From contig UYJD01000003.1 in assembly GCA_900618795.1 (NCBI GenBank), positions 2,135,434 to 2,199,433 on the forward strand: a stretch of DNA of 64,000 bases, in the 5' to 3' direction. The notes under the pieces are model-generated. The model was not told the DNA's origin and did not search any database. It saw only the letters and a program-made list of their open reading frames with translations. Source of the stretch: Cyanodermella asteris (lineage: Eukaryota > Ascomycota > Lecanoromycetes > Ostropales > Stictidaceae). Positions 47,633 through 59,939 of this stretch are shown one piece after another (position 1 is the stretch's first letter; each line of letters starts with the position of its first letter). The position numbers and the translations under genes were made by a program.

Positions 47633-48247
47633 TTAGCGAAGGACAAAACGCGAGCACGATAGAAGGCTCCATCGGAGCAATCAGGCCAGGCCCATATATT
47701 AAGTGCTCGAAATCAAACGGAGCAAAACACACGCGAGGCTGAACGCAGACAAGGCTGAAGGAAGCGATCCATTAAAGTATGTGCCCAAATGATATGCTCA
47801 AGATAGCGACCATTTCCCAAGCCGGCACTAGTGCAGCGTCCTAAGGCGAAAGCATAAGCTTGTGTGCATCCAGACAACCATGTGTGGTCGAATTTGCCAC
47901 ACCATCGGCATGGTTGAGGCTATAGTGATGTGGTTGGAGTGCGTGAGATGGAAAAATTGGGCGGCCGTTAAAAAGATTGGCGGCGGCAGTGGGGCCTGGC
48001 CATCCACAATCTTCACAATCGTCCTGTCCAGCACACCTTGACATACCCTCAGGTTGCCGAATCACTTTTGAAAGGTTTACCGTGTCACGTCGACACTCAT
48101 TCAGACTTTACAGCCGCGTGCTTGTAACATTGCTTCACGTATTTTCAGACTATCTGGACAAAGTTACCGACTCAAATTCTCCGAGGACCCAATACATGAC
48201 CTGAATACAAATTCAGGCACAGAAATCATTTATTTGAATATTTCAAG
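47633..48247. other. Divergent promoter region
   Basis: 615 bp between the leftward membrane-protein gene and the rightward methyltransferase gene. No further gene is seen. Confidence 0.5.
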
Positions 48248-49498
48248 ATGACCGATGACGTGCCGACAGAGGCCCTCAACTCCATGTCCCTCTCAAGTCT
48301 CCAAGAGCTCGAACCACCCCGAAAGCCGACCTCAAGCGTTCCCCTCTCCGAAATCCAAAACATTGCCCTTCACGCAACGCCACCCACCGTTCCGCCCCAC
48401 CGCTCCCACGACCCCTCAAACAACCTGAAAAGGACGGACCCCTTCCAATTCGGCAGCCGCTACCTGGAAGCCGGCGACGACGTCTTCGAATGGAACGCCT
48501 GGGATCACGTCGACCCCACAAAGGACGCCCTCTTCGTCGAGTACGCCGAGAAGCAATACGCTTTTCAAAAGGAACACCGCGTCGATGATTTTGATCGAAA
48601 ACGATTCAATGCAGAGCCCGAGAAGTGGTGGAATCGATTCTATGGGAATAATAAGGAGAATTTCTTCAAGAACCGAAAGTGGTTGAGGCAGGAATTTCCG
48701 GTTTTGAGCGCGTGTACGGCGGCGCCGGGGTCGAGACCGGTGACAGAGACCGGTGCGGCGGATGAAGAGGAATGTAGCAAGGCTCCGGCGAGGGAAGGGG
48801 AGTGGGTCCCTGATTCAAATGAGAGACTCGACACGATTTTAGAGATTGGCGCCGGAGCGGGCAATACTGCGTACCCGATTTTGAAGGGGAACGGGAACCC
48901 GAAGCTCATGATCCATGCGAGTGATTTTTCGAAGAAGGCCGTTGAGCTCATCCGGTCGAATGCCGATTACGACACGAAACATATTCGGTCCGAAGTCTGG
49001 GACATGGCGAGCGTGACGGAGACGTTGCCCGCCGGCGTGGAGCCCGGAAGCGTCGATGTCGTACTTCTGATCTTCGCGTTCAGCGCTCTAAACCCTCGAC
49101 AGTGGGCGCAGGCTGTGAGGAACGTGTGGACGGCACTACGACCGGGGGGCGAGCTTTGCTTCCGAGACTACGGACGGGGCGATTTGGCGCAGGTGCGGTT
49201 CAAGAAGGGACGGTTGTTGGAAGAGAATTTCTACATTCGTGGCGATGGGACACGGGTTTACTTTTTCGATATCGAAGAGTTGCGGAGTATCTGGAGTGGG
49301 AAGTTGGCTGAGGTTTTGCCGGATTTTGAAACTGCTGACGAGGAGGATAAGAAGGCGGTACTGCTGGATGCGAAAAGTGCCCCGGCATTTGAGATTCTGG
49401 CTCTTGCGGCTGATAGACGGTTACTGGTCAATCGGGACAAGAAGTTGAAGATGTATCGGTGCTGGATGCAGGGGCGATTCAGAAAGCCATCTAGTTGA
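48248..49498 (+). CDS. tRNA N3-methylcytidine methyltransferase (METTL2/Trm140 type)
   Basis: Single-exon, 416-residue SAM-dependent methyltransferase, expected to form m3C at position 32 of tRNA-Thr and tRNA-Ser-type substrates. Family marks are DPFQFGSRYL, VFEWNAWDHV, KWWNRFYGNNKENFFKNRKW, SAM-binding motif I EIGAGAGNT, then ASDFSKKAVELI, and the diagnostic C-terminal block FRDYGRGDLAQVRFKKGR and RGDGTRVYFF. Unlike Saccharomyces Abp140/Trm140 there is no N-terminal actin-binding extension, so this is the plain METTL2-like form. The start at 48248 precedes all conserved motifs. The 3' end lies only 69 bp from the end of the converging amidase gene. Confidence 0.93.
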   Translation: MTDDVPTEALNSMSLSSLQELEPPRKPTSSVPLSEIQNIALHATPPTVPPHRSHDPSNNLKRTDPFQFGSRYLEAGDDVFEWNAWDHVDPTKDALFVEYAEKQYAFQKEHRVDDFDRKRFNAEPEKWWNRFYGNNKENFFKNRKWLRQEFPVLSACTAAPGSRPVTETGAADEEECSKAPAREGEWVPDSNERLDTILEIGAGAGNTAYPILKGNGNPKLMIHASDFSKKAVELIRSNADYDTKHIRSEVWDMASVTETLPAGVEPGSVDVVLLIFAFSALNPRQWAQAVRNVWTALRPGGELCFRDYGRGDLAQVRFKKGRLLEENFYIRGDGTRVYFFDIEELRSIWSGKLAEVLPDFETADEEDKKAVLLDAKSAPAFEILALAADRRLLVNRDKKLKMYRCWMQGRFRKPSS

Positions 49499-49567
49499 AG
49501 TTATGCAGTCAATGAATGCATACAGACCTCCGAGTATCACATTTCTTTAGTATCTGCAACTTCGCAA

Positions 49568-51580
49568 TCAGGCATCAGCCCTCGCGATCTCCGTCTTCGG
49601 CTTAATATACGGCTGCGTCTTCTCCCGAAAATGCGTCCGCTGCTCAAACGCATATGCAAACGAAATCAGCTCCGCCTCCGACCAAGCCGGCCCCAAAAAG
49701 CTGAGCCCAAACGGAATGTTCGGCGCGATCTCCACCAAGCCCCTCGATCCAGTCTGTACAGTTGTATTCGCAGGATAAGAACCCATCGGCACGGTGACCA
49801 CGGGCGTACCCACACGCGCGGGCCCTGTCGAGGCAAGAGAGCTAGGCAGAATCAAAGCATCCAGACTGTTGTTCTTCAGCGCACCCAGAATTCCTTGTCG
49901 TCCGCCGATTTCTAGGTTCATCTGGTAGTAGGGCCAGAATTCTGGGCTGGTGTTGTTGAACCCGAGGCCCAGTGCGAAGTCCCACACACCCGTGTCCCGG
50001 TCTGGATAGTCCTCGGCGGGAAACTTTTGCGTGAAGGCTCTAACGCCTGGTAGGTCTGTCACGTTGTTCGGGTTCGTGCTGAGCTTGGACAGGTATTCAG
50101 TAACCAAGTCCGAGACGAAATCTGCCGAGAGTACTGTCACNNNNNNNNNNNNNNNNNNNNNNNNNNNNNNNNNNNNNNNNNNNNNNNNNNNNNNNNNNNN
50201 NNNNNNNNNNNNNNNNNNNNNNNNNNNNCGACATCGCCGCGGGCCCGTTGTATAACTGATCTGCGGCGAACTTTGTCACGTTCGCGTTATCGACGATCGT
50301 TGCTCCGGCGGCACGGATGGTGGTGATCGAGCTCTCAAATGCGGCTTCAACGGTGTTGCTGATGGATCCTGGGTAAATTAGATTACGAGGGATGCCGATT
50401 CTTTTGCCGGCGAGTCCGGATAGCTTGCACGATGCGACGTAGTTTGGGAATTTGGTCTTTGTGAAGGGAATGGCGGAGGTGTAGTTGTCAGCTAGATCGG
50501 GTCCGACAATGGCTTGGAGTAAGTATGCTGCGTCTTTTACGGATCGAGCCATTGGGCCGACAGTGTCTTGGTGGGAGCTGATGGGCACGACTAGAGCTCT
50601 GCTCGTCAAGCCAACTACTCGAATGTTAGTGCTGGTATTGCAAACGGGATTCGTAGGCGAGGCTAATTATGCGTACCTGTTGGCTTGATCCCAGCGAGAT
50701 TGCTCAACTCACTAGGTGAGATGATGCTCCCATCTGTTTCTGTGCCCAACGCCGCAAGAGACAATCCCAGACTCGTGCCTACTCCAGATCCGCTGCTACT
50801 GCCGCTGGGATCTTGCTTGGGATAATAAGCCGCATAACACTGCCCTCCATAAGCACTCCACCCGTTAGTTGTGTTATACGACCGAAAATTCGCCCATTGA
50901 CTCAAATTGGTTTTGCCCAAGATGATCGCTCCGGCTTTCCTCAGCTTCGCAGCCACAGTAGCGTCTCTTGGAGGTTTTGCACCATATAAAGCGAAAGAGC
51001 CTGCGGTAGTGGTCATTTTGTCACACGTGGCGATGTTTCCTTTAATCAATATGGGTATACCATGCAAAGGACCGCGAGTCCGGCCCTCGGCTCGTTCATC
51101 ATCTAGTTGCTTGGCGATATCCAAGGCATCTGGGTTGATCTCCTGGACGACATTCAGTGTGTCGTTCACTTCGTGGATCCGGCCAATATATGCTTTTACG
51201 AGATCAGAGCTGGTAAATTGATGGGCTCTAAGACCGGCCTGGAGCTGCTCGAGGTCCACGTCGATCAGACTGGGAAAATGCTGCCCAGATACAATCTGAC
51301 TAACAGTCGGTGATGCTTGGATGGACGCAAGCAAGCCGATCAGACTTCCCGTGACAGAGAGAAGATATTGCCAATTGAGAGCCATCATGAGCACTGATGC
51401 AAGGAAAAGGATTGGCAAGATGGCTGATCGGGGTGGACGACGCGAGAGCCTTGCAGCTTTATCTATATCTCCATCCTGGCCGTTCTTGTGAATGGCGAGC
51501 TTCGAAGTGACACCGCTTGGCGACAACGAGATATTCGTGGGTTGCAGGATGCTGTCCTGCTTACTCGAGCTAAAGTGCAT
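49568..51580 (-). CDS. Membrane-anchored amidase (amidase signature family)
   Basis: An amidase-signature hydrolase of about 650 residues. Exon 1 is 51580-50677 and exon 2 starts at 50614; the intron at 50615-50676 has GTACGC, CTAAC and TAG. The Ser-cisSer-Lys triad is present: Lys180 in GIPILIKGN, the cis-Ser at 262/263 in DPSGSSSGSG and the nucleophile Ser285 in TDGSI. Residues 53-76 are strongly hydrophobic after a basic stretch, so the protein is likely a type II membrane protein with the enzyme domain outside the cytosol. Several N-x-S/T sites support that. An 88-N gap (50141-50228) interrupts the coding sequence. The frames on the two sides differ, so the gap length is inexact or an intron lies in it. 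The amide substrate is unknown. Confidence 0.9.
50141..50228. other. Assembly gap (88 N) inside the amidase gene
   Basis: Undetermined bases in exon 2. The flanking amidase reading frames are out of register by the stated gap length. Confidence 0.99.
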
Positions 51581-52772
51581 GTGAAGGTTGCATAAGGCAG
51601 CATCGGTGCCGCTGTAAACAACAAGGATCTGAAGAACAAGGATCTGTCGATAACATGCGGCTGCTCAAATCAGGAAGGTTGAATCGCGGTCATGGATGAC
51701 GAGGTGAGGATATTGGCGCCGGTGGCAAAAGTCATCGACAAGCTTCCAGCTTTGAGAACGTCAAGAGCCGAACGAGTGTCATAGGCTCACAGACGCATGC
51801 ATGAAAGGTACAGGCGATAAGACAATGAGCTTATTTACCTCTGGCTGCATTATGTACGTCAATTTTGACTTTTGTAAACGGGATCCAACGCGGCATGGCT
51901 GATGAAGGCGAGGCGGGCTAAAGAGGTCGTTGTGCACGTTCCATACAACCTACCTTCATTTTTACTGCTGTGATCACTCTTTCAGGGCTGCGGAAGGAGG
52001 TCAGAGCAGGCACCATGCGAAGTCATATCGGTCTGCCAGTGCATCCTTGGCCAGGTAGCTTGACAAGCTTCTGTTTGTTCGCCTCCCAAGATAATTTGAA
52101 ACCTCAGGAGGTGGTTGTACGAACACCGCATACCGACTTGAGCCGTACTATCCTTCTTTGCAGGAACGCTCCAATGCTTGCGACATCGCCGGTTTACCCT
52201 CGAGATCAATGTTGTGCGGGGATCATTAGAGTTGGAAGCCTTCAACGCTTAGCTATTTTGGGAAGGTAAACATGGGCACGGCTCAATGTGCTTCAAGAGC
52301 GACGCGCGGGATGTGGAGGGCTTGCTTCACCCGGACAAGAAGGTGAGACACTGGCTAGCGAAGATACTGAAAGTCCTGACGTGTCCCAAGTAATCTTGTT
52401 CCTGGGAGCATGGATTATACCTCACAGGATCCGGACTGGGGATAATGTGGGACATTCATTGAAGCGAGATGGGAGAAGCCTCATCAGTCCGTTCACTTGA
52501 TCATCGAAATACTCCAAGTCTAGACAAGATGATGTCAAACCATTTTCTCTAAATTGAGCTCTTCACGCTCCGTGCTTTCAGCCCATGCATTTGTTCAACC
52601 GAGCTTGACGAAGATTGAAGAACAGGGTCCGAGCTTCGGCTGAGTCAGCGGAATGTCAACAAACAAGCTGCGGCGCAACGCTCGATATCAACATATCCTT
52701 CCCTCTACACGTTAAACGCAATACTTCTCATCTCGACGCCAACTCACTAACACCAAGTCATACGATCACAAG
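51581..52772. other. Divergent intergenic region, about 1.2 kb
   Basis: Holds the promoters of the amidase and BRCT-protein genes. Only short meaningless frames are seen. Confidence 0.5.
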
Positions 52773-55700
52773 ATGCCTGCAGCTACAGCTGCTCGCAAGC
52801 GGAAACAGACTGACGACATGGAGGTCTCACCGCCCAAGCGCGTCACCCGAGCCCGCAGCGCCAAAGTTCAGGAAGCTCCAGTGGCTCCAGCTAAGACGGC
52901 AAGAGCGACAAAGACCAGCACTGCGTCTAAAGCCACCGACAAGTCAAAGACAGCTGTGAAGAGTACAAGAACAGCAGCTGATGCCAAGCGCACGACGCGA
53001 ATCAAGGAGAGCAAGGAGCCTACCACGGCCGAGAACGAGGAGGAAGAACTCACCGCAATGCCGGAGCCTCCAAAGACAAGGGGACGACCAAAGAAGACAG
53101 AAGCTGAGGCAAACAAGTCTGCGGCTCCAAAGGCTCGGACACGCACGACCAAGGCTGCTGTGCCGAAGGCTGCTCCGACTGTCACTCGAACGAGGACACG
53201 GGCAGCATCGATTGTGGATGAGTCCGAGGATGAGTTGATGGAAGACATATCACAAACACACGATGAAGTCGCAAAGGAAGTTGTCAGTGCTCCGAAGAAG
53301 ACAACCCGAGGAAGAGTTGCAGCGGCCAGCAAGAGCTCGACCACAACCATAAAGGTCACAGCTCCAAGCACAAGAGCAGCAGCCACCTCACGCGCGACCG
53401 GTGCGACCGCGTCGACAACAGCTCGAAGCACAGCGGCCAAGAAGAAAGTAGCATTCGCAGAAGATGCCCAGGACAAAGAGAACGTGCCTGTGCGTGGCAG
53501 AGCTTCGAACAAGACCAAGACGGACGAAAAGCCGGCAACGACCGGTATCCGTGGCAGACCAGTCCGCAAGACAGCAGCTTCCAACACTACAGCACAGACT
53601 CGCGCAACGGGCACGAAGCAAGCCGCTCCCCTCTCACCGAAGAAGGTCAACCAGGTGGCGAAAGGCAACAGTTCCTCGGATTCGGAAGATGAGCTGGGTT
53701 CCAAGAGCCCGGTTGCCATGCTCGCAAAGTCACCAATGAGGCCGCCACAGAGTGCACGCAAGGAGTTGCCTTTCATCGAATCGTCTGTGCCATCGCCCAC
53801 GAAGCTTGATGGCAAGCAGCCGTCCAGTCCCTTGCTCAACAGATCGCCAATGAGACCACCACAATGCACTCGAAAGAATCTACCCTTTGCATCAGCATCC
53901 GTACCTTCCCCCTCCAAGGCACTCTTCCCGTCCCAGGGAGAAGGCTTCAGTCGGCAACCAACGCTGGCTGTATCTCTATTGATGAGCCCAGCTAAGCGCC
54001 CGACTTCGCCATCAAAGCCAGTGGTATCCCTCGAATCGAGCGGACCAACCCACTCAGGGTCTCATTTGTTGGCTTCTCCAGCCAAGAAGCCTCGCCTTGA
54101 TGCTACAAGAGCTGTTCAAAGCCAGTCTCAGCCTGAGCCAGCCTTGAAACAGTCACTCCTTCAATCACCGGCCCGCCGACCCAACCTACCATTGGGATCG
54201 ATGACAGCTCTCCCGAAGGAGAAGAAGCCCGCATATCTCTTCGGCGACGACACCGTCGGTACCAATGATGCGCGAGTCTTCAACTTCTCGGCTGCAACTC
54301 CGCGCCGGCTGTTTGCTTCGAAGGGAATGGCCGAGAAGCAGTCTAACGAGCAGTCACAGGACGAGCCAGCACACAAACCGGAGAACGAAGATGAACTCAA
54401 CCACAATGCTCCTGATGACGACGCCGAGAGTTGTTTGTCTGCCGGAATTGCGGACCTTGACTTCGACGATACTATAGTCATCTCTCCATCGAGAACTGGA
54501 AGAAATCAGAGAACGGAGGCCGAAGAAGAAATTCCTGATGAGAAGGAAGCTGAAAGCACAACGCCACCTGGCCTGCCCGCTGACTTTTCTCTCGGTCGAC
54601 TCAGCACACTTAAGACTAACCGAAGCTTGTTCCGTGACCAGGACCACGAAGACTCTGATGATGAGCTGAGTGCTACTAGCTCTTTCAGAGCTTCTAACTG
54701 TTCTATTGCGACACCGACGCCAGGTTCGAAATCTAGATCAGGCCTCCTGTCGCAACAAGCAAGCTCGAGCTTGGGCATGACCCCTTTGGCACATCAATTC
54801 AACGGCTGGGCTGCGCATAGTGGCTCCAGCAGGGCAGAAAATGGCGCAGAGACTCCTCCGAACAAGCTCTCTTTCGCAAGTGGGTCAGAGGCACAAACTT
54901 CGCCCGCGAAGCCATCTTACTTCGACGACGAAATGCTTGTGCGGGACGATATGGAAGAGCCTGCTGACACAGAACCCACAGTTGACCAATTTGACGGTTT
55001 CACTCAGATGCTGGAAGACGTAACGCAGCCAGCTGAGTCACTTGACAACCAATCTGAATATGGCGACGAAAATATAGTGCCTGTCGATCCTCAGCTGATG
55101 GACTTTACCGTGCCGATGGATGGCGATTTCAGTATGGCAATGGAGGTTGACACCAATGCAGCCACCGCTGATCCTCTAGAACTGAACATGACTCCTACGC
55201 AAGCCATTCGGCCGCCACCACGTGAGGTCAGAACCGTGTCAAAGGTTCCGCTCAAGGAAGCAGACGAGCGATCTCCGACCAAGACCTTCAGAAAGAAGGC
55301 CAAATCCCTTGCTCCAGGCGCCTTGGTTGAACTGGCCGGCACAAACCTCGACGATACCGATCAGACGGAATCAGTAGACGAGCCTACCTTCAGCCCGGGC
55401 CCAGCGCCATGCGATAAAACGACTCCAGTTCGAAAGGTCAATAGACGCGTGTCAAGCTTTGGTACTCCAGTGATGGATGATAGCCTGGCGCGCATGGCCA
55501 CTCCATTCAAGACCCCTCGGGTTGGCGCTGACGCTCAAATACTGCGAGGTGCTGTGGTGTTTGTCGACGTACACACTACTGAGGGAGCTGATGCCAGTGG
55601 TCTTTTTGTTGAGCTTCTGACCCAAATGGGTGCTCGATGCATCAAGCAATGGAGCTGGAATCCTAAATCCGGCAGCACTGAAACGCCTGGAGGAAGCAAA

Positions 55701-56436
55701 GTCGGCATCACGCATGTGGTCTTCAAGGATGGCGGAAAGCGGACGCTCGAGAAAGTTCGCGAGGCTAAGGGCCTTGTGAATTGCGTTGGAGTCGGCTGGG
55801 TTCTTGAGTAAGTTTTCATCGTTATGTGTTTGAGTAATCGTGACTAACCTCAGTAGCTGCGAACGTGAAAACAAGTGGGTCGAGGAAGCTGAATACATTG
55901 TCGATACGAGCTTCATTCCGCGTGGTGGTCACAACAGACGCAAGTCCATGGAACCGAAGGCGCTGGAAAATGTCAACGGCACTCTCAGACCGGCCTCTGG
56001 ATCCTCACAACGTTCTGTCTCGACTCCAAATCTCAACATTTCGCCAACCAAGGAATTTCTGACATTCAGTAATGTAGGCAGTCCGGTTGATGCCGACGCC
56101 CCCGTGTTCGATGCTCCGACGCCGACGATGAATTTTGGTGCCGCAAACTTACCACTTCCGGAAACACCCGCCGTTCTGAAGGGACAAGACTGGGGATTTG
56201 GTGATGAGAACGACGATCTCGGCAAGATGCCTACGACCCCTTACTTCATGAGCAAGGGCGATCAATTGGTTCAGGCGACCTGTCCACCGAAACAGCAGAC
56301 TGGTCGAATGTTGTTTCCTGTTAGTGGCAGGATCGAGGATGAGCCTGACGAGGACATCAGGCGTCGATTGGTACTTGCCCGTCGTAAGAGCTTACAGTGG
56401 GCCCCTAAGATCGGAAGTCCTCTTCGACGAGAGTAG
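52773..56436 (+). CDS. Large BRCT-domain, AT-hook chromatin protein
   Basis: Predicted 1,204-residue nuclear protein. Exons are 52773-55807 and 55857-56436; the intron at 55808-55856 has GTAAGT, CTAAC and TAG, and joins WVL to DCERENKW. The N-terminal ~300 residues are Ala/Lys/Thr/Arg-rich, resembling linker-histone tails, with AT-hook-like cores KTRGRPKKTE and GIRGRPVRK. The middle is Ser/Pro-rich and carries repeated short motifs: SPMRPPQ-x2-RK-x-LPF twice (about residues 319 and 357) and LLxSPA-R/K three times. Many SP/TP sites suggest CDK control. A BRCT-like domain at about 925-1020 runs from GAVVFVDVHTTEG through GARCIKQWSWNP, ITHVVFKDGGKRTL to CVGVGWVLDCERENKW. The tail contains RRKSMEPKAL. 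A role in cell cycle or DNA damage response is inference from architecture. Confidence 0.87.
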
Positions 56437-57172
56437 TGACTCGGAGCAGTGAGTCGATTGAGTGGGGCCATTTTGTATCTAGCGCTATGACTAAACGATT
56501 ATTACCGGCGTATGTTGACAGCGTTAGATGGATCTTCGGCGTGCTTGAGAATGAAAGGAGTAAATACAGGCTTCGATCAAGGAATACGGCGACGACTGTA
56601 CAAGCAAACGATCCAATTGAGAGGCGTATCTGATCGTTTAATGGTTCATCTTAGTCCGTGCATGTAGCAGTTACGAGGTCAAAGCTCATCCTGAAAGAGC
56701 ACACATGTGATGATCCCATTCCGCCCCACCAAGCCGAGACGACAAGGCTGCATCGACAAGGCGGAGCAAAGTTGAGTTCAGCAGCGCCGAACATTGATCG
56801 ACAGCGGAGAAAGCGATATGTGTAAGAACGCTAGATCGATCTGGTAAAGTCAGGCAATGCCGACAGACAGTCGCCCGCCTCACAATCTGCCTGAGACGGA
56901 CCAGCAAACAAGAAAACCAGGAGCGTGCGCAACTTGACGGCTCTGTCGTCTACTCTCCAAGAGTCACGCATTGCATATTTCGAAAGATCTTGTAGCCCGT
57001 CTTCTCAGGTCGCTGAGAAAGCGAGGACGATAGCATTGTTTCAAGATTGTCAAAGTGGGTCCTGAACTGCTGGTCCATGCATGGATTCTGAGCCATGAAG
57101 TCGTTTGCGACCCGACTCAGCGCCAACCTTGGCAAAGGTGAGCTACGATAAGCAGATCGAAACCTCTAAAAT
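56437..57172. other. Intergenic region, 736 bp
   Basis: Separates two rightward genes. No coding sequence is recognised; it contains the promoter of the Ric8 gene. Confidence 0.5.
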
Positions 57173-58816
57173 ATGGAGTCGAGCACTGACAGTCCTGTAG
57201 CGGAGAAGCCCAGGCCATTGGCATGGCTCATTAGCGAGCTCGACCAAGACGTCGGGCACGAACATCTGTCGCACTCCGAGCGGGACAACTATCTTGAACA
57301 ACTCAAGACATACACTCGATCCGCCGAGGATGCAGCGCCACTGTGCACTGAGCAGGTACTGAATCGCACAGCATATCACGGTGCATTGCTTAACGTCTTG
57401 TAGGGAGTTCTGCTTCTCTGCCGACATGGCTTCGACCACGGCACCGCAAAGACGTCGCGAACAGCACTCAAGAGCCTCGCCAACGTGATGCTCCTCGCAC
57501 CCAAAACGAGACAACAGTTTGTTGATTTAGACTACACTGGACGAGCGGCAGAACTTCTCAAGCACGATAACCGAGAGGACGAGTTTCTGGCCTCCCGCGT
57601 CCTCTTCCTCTTGACGTACGGAACGAGTTTCGACTTCAACATCCTCTTCACCCAGCACCAGCTCATCGAAAGCATCAACTCGAACATCGCCCAACACGCA
57701 AAGTGGATGCGATCCGGTAGTCGTAAGCGCGTCCCCTCAGTCGGCGACGCCGCCAACACGGGCCCTCAACTAGTCGACCAAAAAGCAGTCGAAGCACAAG
57801 AGCAAAGCGTCTTCCTCGCCCTCTCCGAGACGCTCAAATTCCTTTTCAATCTCGCGCATTTCTACGTCGATGCAAAGCCTGCATTCTCCAGATCCCTCCT
57901 TCCGATCCTCAAACTCCTCCAACGCATCAAACTAACGTCTCCCCCACTCCAACCCCCGCTCATCTACGTGATCAACGCCCTCCTCGAGTTGGACCTCGAC
58001 CAGAAAGCCCTCTTCCCGGCCTTCGACAGCAAATGCAACGTCGACCGCCTGATCCTCATCCTCGACCTGGCGCTCCGGCAGCAATCCGATGATACGCTGG
58101 AAAAGACCGCCCAGCCGCTCTTGACGCTCATCCGCCGCATCTTCGATGTCGCGCCGAAAGGCATCAAGGCACATCTCAAAGACGTCCTCCTGCCCACGAA
58201 CAAGGACCGTGAGAAACCTCTCAGCCAGAGCGATAGCATGTCCAGCCGGCTCCTGAAACTATCCGCCAACGCCGCGGCGCCGAACATGAGCAAGAGCGTA
58301 CAAGAAATGTTCTTCGAGATCAGCGACAAGGACGTGAACAAGTTTGTGCGAAATATCGGCTATGGCTTCGCATCCGGGTTCTTGATGAGCCATAACCTGG
58401 AGGTGCCGAGCAATGCTTTCGATGCCTGGAGTCAGCGCGGCCCGAGTATAGACCGCAATCGAGTTGAAGAGCTCGGCTCGGATGACGAAGACGGTGACGG
58501 TGACGAAGCGGGTGGAAGAGATGTCGCTGGGGGCTCGGGTGATACAGCTGAACGTGGATCCGGACTCGAGATTCCTGTTAATCCGATTACGGGACAGAGA
58601 CGGGACATGGAGAAACCTGAGGAGGAGGACCCGAGGACGGAGGAGGAGAAGATCCGAGAGGCAGAGAGATTGTTTGTGCTTTTTGAGAGGTAATGTTCAA
58701 GTTGCTCAAAGTGCAGGGGTGTATGTGAACTGACCTTTGATAGGCTTCGTGCTACGGGTGTTGTGGATGTGGAGAATCCGGTTGCGAAAGCTGCTCGGGA
58801 AGGAAAGTTGCAATGA
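57173..58816 (+). CDS. ric8: Ric8 (synembryn), G-alpha chaperone and exchange factor
   Basis: 513-residue armadillo-like protein. Ric8 binds G-alpha subunits, helps them fold and acts as a guanine nucleotide exchange factor without a GPCR; in filamentous fungi it is needed for growth and conidiation. Exons are 57173-57355, 57404-58689 and 58744-58816; the introns of 48 and 54 nt keep the frame. Family marks are VLLLCRHGFD, LKSLANVMLL, FLASRVLFLLTYGT, EALSETLKFLFNL-like LALSETLKFLFNLAHF, and the C-terminal FVRNIGYGFASGFLMSHN, IPVNPITGQR and EKIREAERLFVLFERL. An acidic low-complexity loop (ELGSDDEDGDGDEAGG) separates the last helices. The start MESSTDSPV is the first ATG and the length is typical. 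Confidence 0.93.
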
Positions 58817-59237
58817 AGGCATTCACGAGATCGACAAAATTCCAGCTTCACGAAACGACGCATCGAGGCGCAGAAAAGATGGGAATTACAAGGCCTATGA
58901 ATGACCGAGAGACTCAAAAACGATGCAACGAACTCTTGATTGATGTTCTGAATGCTGCTCAGCATAGTACTTGGGATCCCATCCATCACAGAACAACGAG
59001 CACAGTGCAAGTCACATTACAATTCCATAGCACGCTTGATGCCCGCACAACACCACAAGCTAATCTACGATTAGAGGACGTAAAGTTATTTGATATCAGA
59101 TTGATTTGCTATGCTAATCCCAGAATCCAGTACTCCATGCTCATGCAACTCATCAGACTCATGATATAGTACACGTTTTGTTAGAAACCACTGCCATTAT
59201 TAGTCCTCACTCAGCAATCTCTCTTGTCATTGCGCAT
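58817..59237. other. Convergent 3' region
   Basis: 421 bp between the converging Ric8 and Hsp20 genes. Nothing else is seen. Confidence 0.5.
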
Positions 59238-59939
59238 TTACTGCACAGTGATCTTCCTCGGCTGCTTCGGTTGCTGCTTCGGAACAACAATGCTCAGAAT
59301 TCCATTCTTCAAACTAGCCGTAACCGCATCCTGGTCGACTTGGCCTGGGAAGTTGAACGATCGGTGGAATTCGCCGACACTGCGTTCGTTGACCCAGTAA
59401 TGCGATTCGTTCTCGGCAGGCTTCTTAGCGACCTGCCTTTCAGACTGATGAGTCTGCACCGGTTCGGCGACCGTGGTCGCGGGCGTCGGTGCGCCGGCAG
59501 TCGAAGCTTCGGTTTCATCGCGCTCCTCTTCGATCGAAGGGCGCTGATAGTTGCTCGCCGTGTCTGACTGAGGCGTTTCGGTGCCTGAGGCGTTCTCGAT
59601 GGCCTTGGTCTCTGCGCCTTCGATGGCTGCTGCGGCGGCGGCTGGCGGTGTACCGGACGAGGACTCCTTCACGGTACGACCGCGGACCACGAGTGTGGTC
59701 GGGTCGACGAACTCGATGTTGATGTCCTTCTGATCGATGCCTGGGAGCTCGCCTTGAAGGTGGAAGGCATCCTTTTCTTCGCGGACGTCGAAGCGCGGTT
59801 GGAAGGCGCGCACGGCGGTGCGACTCGCGTTCTCGAGCTCATTGAAGAGGCCGAAGAAGGGCGCAAAGTCTTGTTGGAAAGACGCCAGGGGGTGGGCAGA
59901 GCGGCGCGAGACGCGATTGAAGGGGGCGTAGAAGGCCAT
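59238..59939 (-). CDS. Hsp20/alpha-crystallin small heat shock protein
   Basis: Single-exon, 233-residue ATP-independent holdase of the fungal Hsp30 type. The alpha-crystallin domain starts at PRFDVREEKDAFHLQGELPG and ends with VGEFHRSFNFPGQVDQDAV and ASLKNGILSIVVPK. Between them an ~80-residue Ala/Glu/Thr/Pro-rich insertion (from SSSGTPPAAAAAA to KKPAENE) splits the domain, a known feature of ascomycete Hsp30 proteins. The tail ITVQ resembles the I-x-V oligomerisation motif. The ATG at 59939 gives the usual MAFY start. A longer in-frame ATG at 60170 overlaps the heat-shock-element-like sites and TATA box, so it is rejected. Expected to be cytosolic and heat-induced. Confidence 0.93.
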   Translation of the reverse strand: MAFYAPFNRVSRRSAHPLASFQQDFAPFFGLFNELENASRTAVRAFQPRFDVREEKDAFHLQGELPGIDQKDINIEFVDPTTLVVRGRTVKESSSGTPPAAAAAAIEGAETKAIENASGTETPQSDTASNYQRPSIEEERDETEASTAGAPTPATTVAEPVQTHQSERQVAKKPAENESHYWVNERSVGEFHRSFNFPGQVDQDAVTASLKNGILSIVVPKQQPKQPRKITVQ

